Shown here piece by piece: positions 5,594-6,552 of a stretch of 6,552 bases of DNA. The position numbers were made by a program, and so were the translations under genes. The stretch is taken from assembly GCA_902795665.1 (NCBI GenBank), contig CADBMA010000072.1, forward strand, positions 1 to 6,552. The letters run 5' to 3'. Source of the stretch: an uncultured Rhodospirillales bacterium (lineage in GTDB: Bacteria > Pseudomonadota > Alphaproteobacteria > RF32 > CAG-239). Every line of letters begins with the position of its first letter. Within the stretch, counting starts at the first letter, position 1. The notes beneath the pieces were generated by a model that was not told the origin of the DNA, did no database searches, and worked only from the letters and a program-made list of their open reading frames with translations.

Positions 5594-6552
5594 GATGCCT
5601 GTCCGGCCTCGTCATTCAAGCCCAACTTTTCCATCATGTTGTCATTGACATCTTCGCGCTGGGCCACTATCCATTCCGGAACATTTGGTGCCGGCGGAAT
5701 TTTGGCCATGGCACGCATTTTGGGGTCTAGGTACCAACGAGGAGAATCGGCCATAATCGGGTGATCAATATTACTTTGCATCAGAACCACCTGTTTTAGC
5801 TGTGGCAAGCTCAACAGTTGTGATGTTGTAATAACCGAAACTCCTTGCAACGAATAGGTGGTATTTTTAGCAAAAGGATTGGCTCCTTTGGCTGCAAAAC
5901 CTTCTTGTTTGGAATATGAAGTTGTTTGTACGGTTTTATTTCCAACCATTTTTGAGAATCGTTGAGCTGTTTGCTCGTTGTTTTGTGATAAGATTACTTT
6001 ACAAGCGGTTGTTGAAATAACTGTTTCAAGGTCATCTTTTCCATATTTTCCGGAAATTTGGCCTAAATCTTGTCCAATAAGCAAATATGCAACCTTTTGA
6101 CCGCGTCCCACAGCCGGTCCGTCAATTACGGCTTTTAGTTTAGGCATTTGAGGAAACTCGTCGAGTACAAACATAGCGGGGAATGGTCCCATTTTTCCGT
6201 CGGATTGATTGACGTAATTTGGAGGATTGGAAATCAGGTATGAAGACATTAACTCAATAAAGATACCATTAATAACACCTAAAGCTCTAGCATCAACTTG
6301 GTTTACGGATAGATAAACCGATATGGGTTTCCATTCGCCGGTGATAGGATCTTTTATGCCGCGCAAATCTTTAAATTGCAAATCCGAAAAGCTGGTACGA
6401 GCTACAACGGCGGAGTTTTTAAACACACCAATGCCGGCAAAAGCTGTTGACATAACTGATCCGCGCTCTTTATCAGGCATATTGCTTAAAGCTGATAATT
6501 CGGTGTAGGCGCGTTGTGTATAGCCGTATTTGCGAGCTTCTTCGATTGCGGC
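5590..6552 (-). CDS. virD4: VirD4/TraG-family type IV secretion coupling ATPase, C-terminal part
   Basis: The C-terminal 320 residues of a type IV coupling protein; the frame stays open to the window edge, so the 5' end lies beyond it. The in-frame ATG at 6480 is internal, because the family-like sequence KYGYTTRAYTELSALSN precedes it without a stop. VirD4 proteins are inner-membrane hexameric ATPases that bring DNA or protein substrates to the secretion channel. Visible here are RGSVMSTAFAGIGVF (about 30-44), the Walker B block MFVLDEFPQMPKL (127-139), GPAVGRGQKVAYLLIGQDLGQI (145-166) with the conserved glutamines, ISTTACKVILSQNN (about 179-192), and the closing PRWYLDPKM. The Walker A and N-terminal membrane helices are outside the window. 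The motif wording recalls Rickettsiales-type VirD4, which is recollection and not a search result. The stop codon overlaps that of arsR by 4 nt. No other T4SS gene is in the window. Confidence 0.93.
   Translation of the reverse strand, partial: AAIEEARKYGYTQRAYTELSALSNMPDKERGSVMSTAFAGIGVFKNSAVVARTSFSDLQFKDLRGIKDPITGEWKPISVYLSVNQVDARALGVINGIFIELMSSYLISNPPNYVNQSDGKMGPFPAMFVLDEFPQMPKLKAVIDGPAVGRGQKVAYLLIGQDLGQISGKYGKDDLETVISTTACKVILSQNNEQTAQRFSKMVGNKTVQTTSYSKQEGFAAKGANPFAKNTTYSLQGVSVITTSQLLSLPQLKQVVLMQSNIDHPIMADSPRWYLDPKMRAMAKIPPAPNVPEWIVAQREDVNDNMMEKLGLNDEAGQAS

Noticed and set aside
6480..6552. Treating the coupling protein as a complete 296-residue protein starting at 6480.
   Set aside because: The frame continues upstream without a stop to the window edge with family-like sequence, and a complete VirD4 needs the Walker A motif and membrane helices.

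Overview
The window looks like chromosomal DNA from a low-GC alphaproteobacterium (roughly 60% A+T by eye). The strongest taxonomic clue is a full-length FzlA-type protein. This is a glutathione-S-transferase-like cell-division factor typical of Alphaproteobacteria, and its C-terminal 'HY..LDF' tail is intact here. A VirD4-type coupling protein that by recollection resembles the Rickettsiales-type (P-type T4SS) proteins fits a host-associated or Rickettsiales/gut-alphaproteobacterial relative. That lineage call is inference; no search was run.

Layout. (1) 1-1983, plus strand: the 3' end of an RND (HAE1) efflux pump gene, then a complete NodT/OprM-type outer-membrane lipoprotein gene that overlaps it by 8 nt. 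This is the tail of a tripartite drug-efflux operon. (2) 5206-1956, minus strand: a compact five-gene run in the order xseB (exonuclease VII small subunit), ispA (farnesyl diphosphate synthase), a secreted family-3-like solute-binding protein, fzlA, and a small lipoprotein of unknown function. Junctions are an 8-nt overlap, then gaps of 11, 57 and 2 nt. A good sigma70-like promoter (TTGAAA-17-TAATAT) lies just upstream of xseB. (3) 5312-5593, plus strand: a 93-aa ArsR-family repressor divergent from xseB. (4) 6552-5590, minus strand: the C-terminal 320 residues of a VirD4/TraG-family type IV secretion coupling ATPase, convergent with arsR and overlapping it by 4 nt.

The genes are packed very tightly. 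Both convergent pairs overlap at their stop codons, and the only non-coding stretches longer than 50 nt are the 57-nt gap before fzlA and the 105-nt divergent region at 5207-5311. No RNA gene, insertion sequence, CRISPR array or attachment site was seen.

No clear new multi-gene system is visible. The points most worth following are the xseB-ispA-SBP-fzlA-lipoprotein operon, which links isoprenoid precursor synthesis, a divergent binding protein, a division factor and an undescribed lipoprotein; the inverted repeat over the xseB promoter next to an ArsR gene; and the T4SS coupling protein placed against housekeeping genes.
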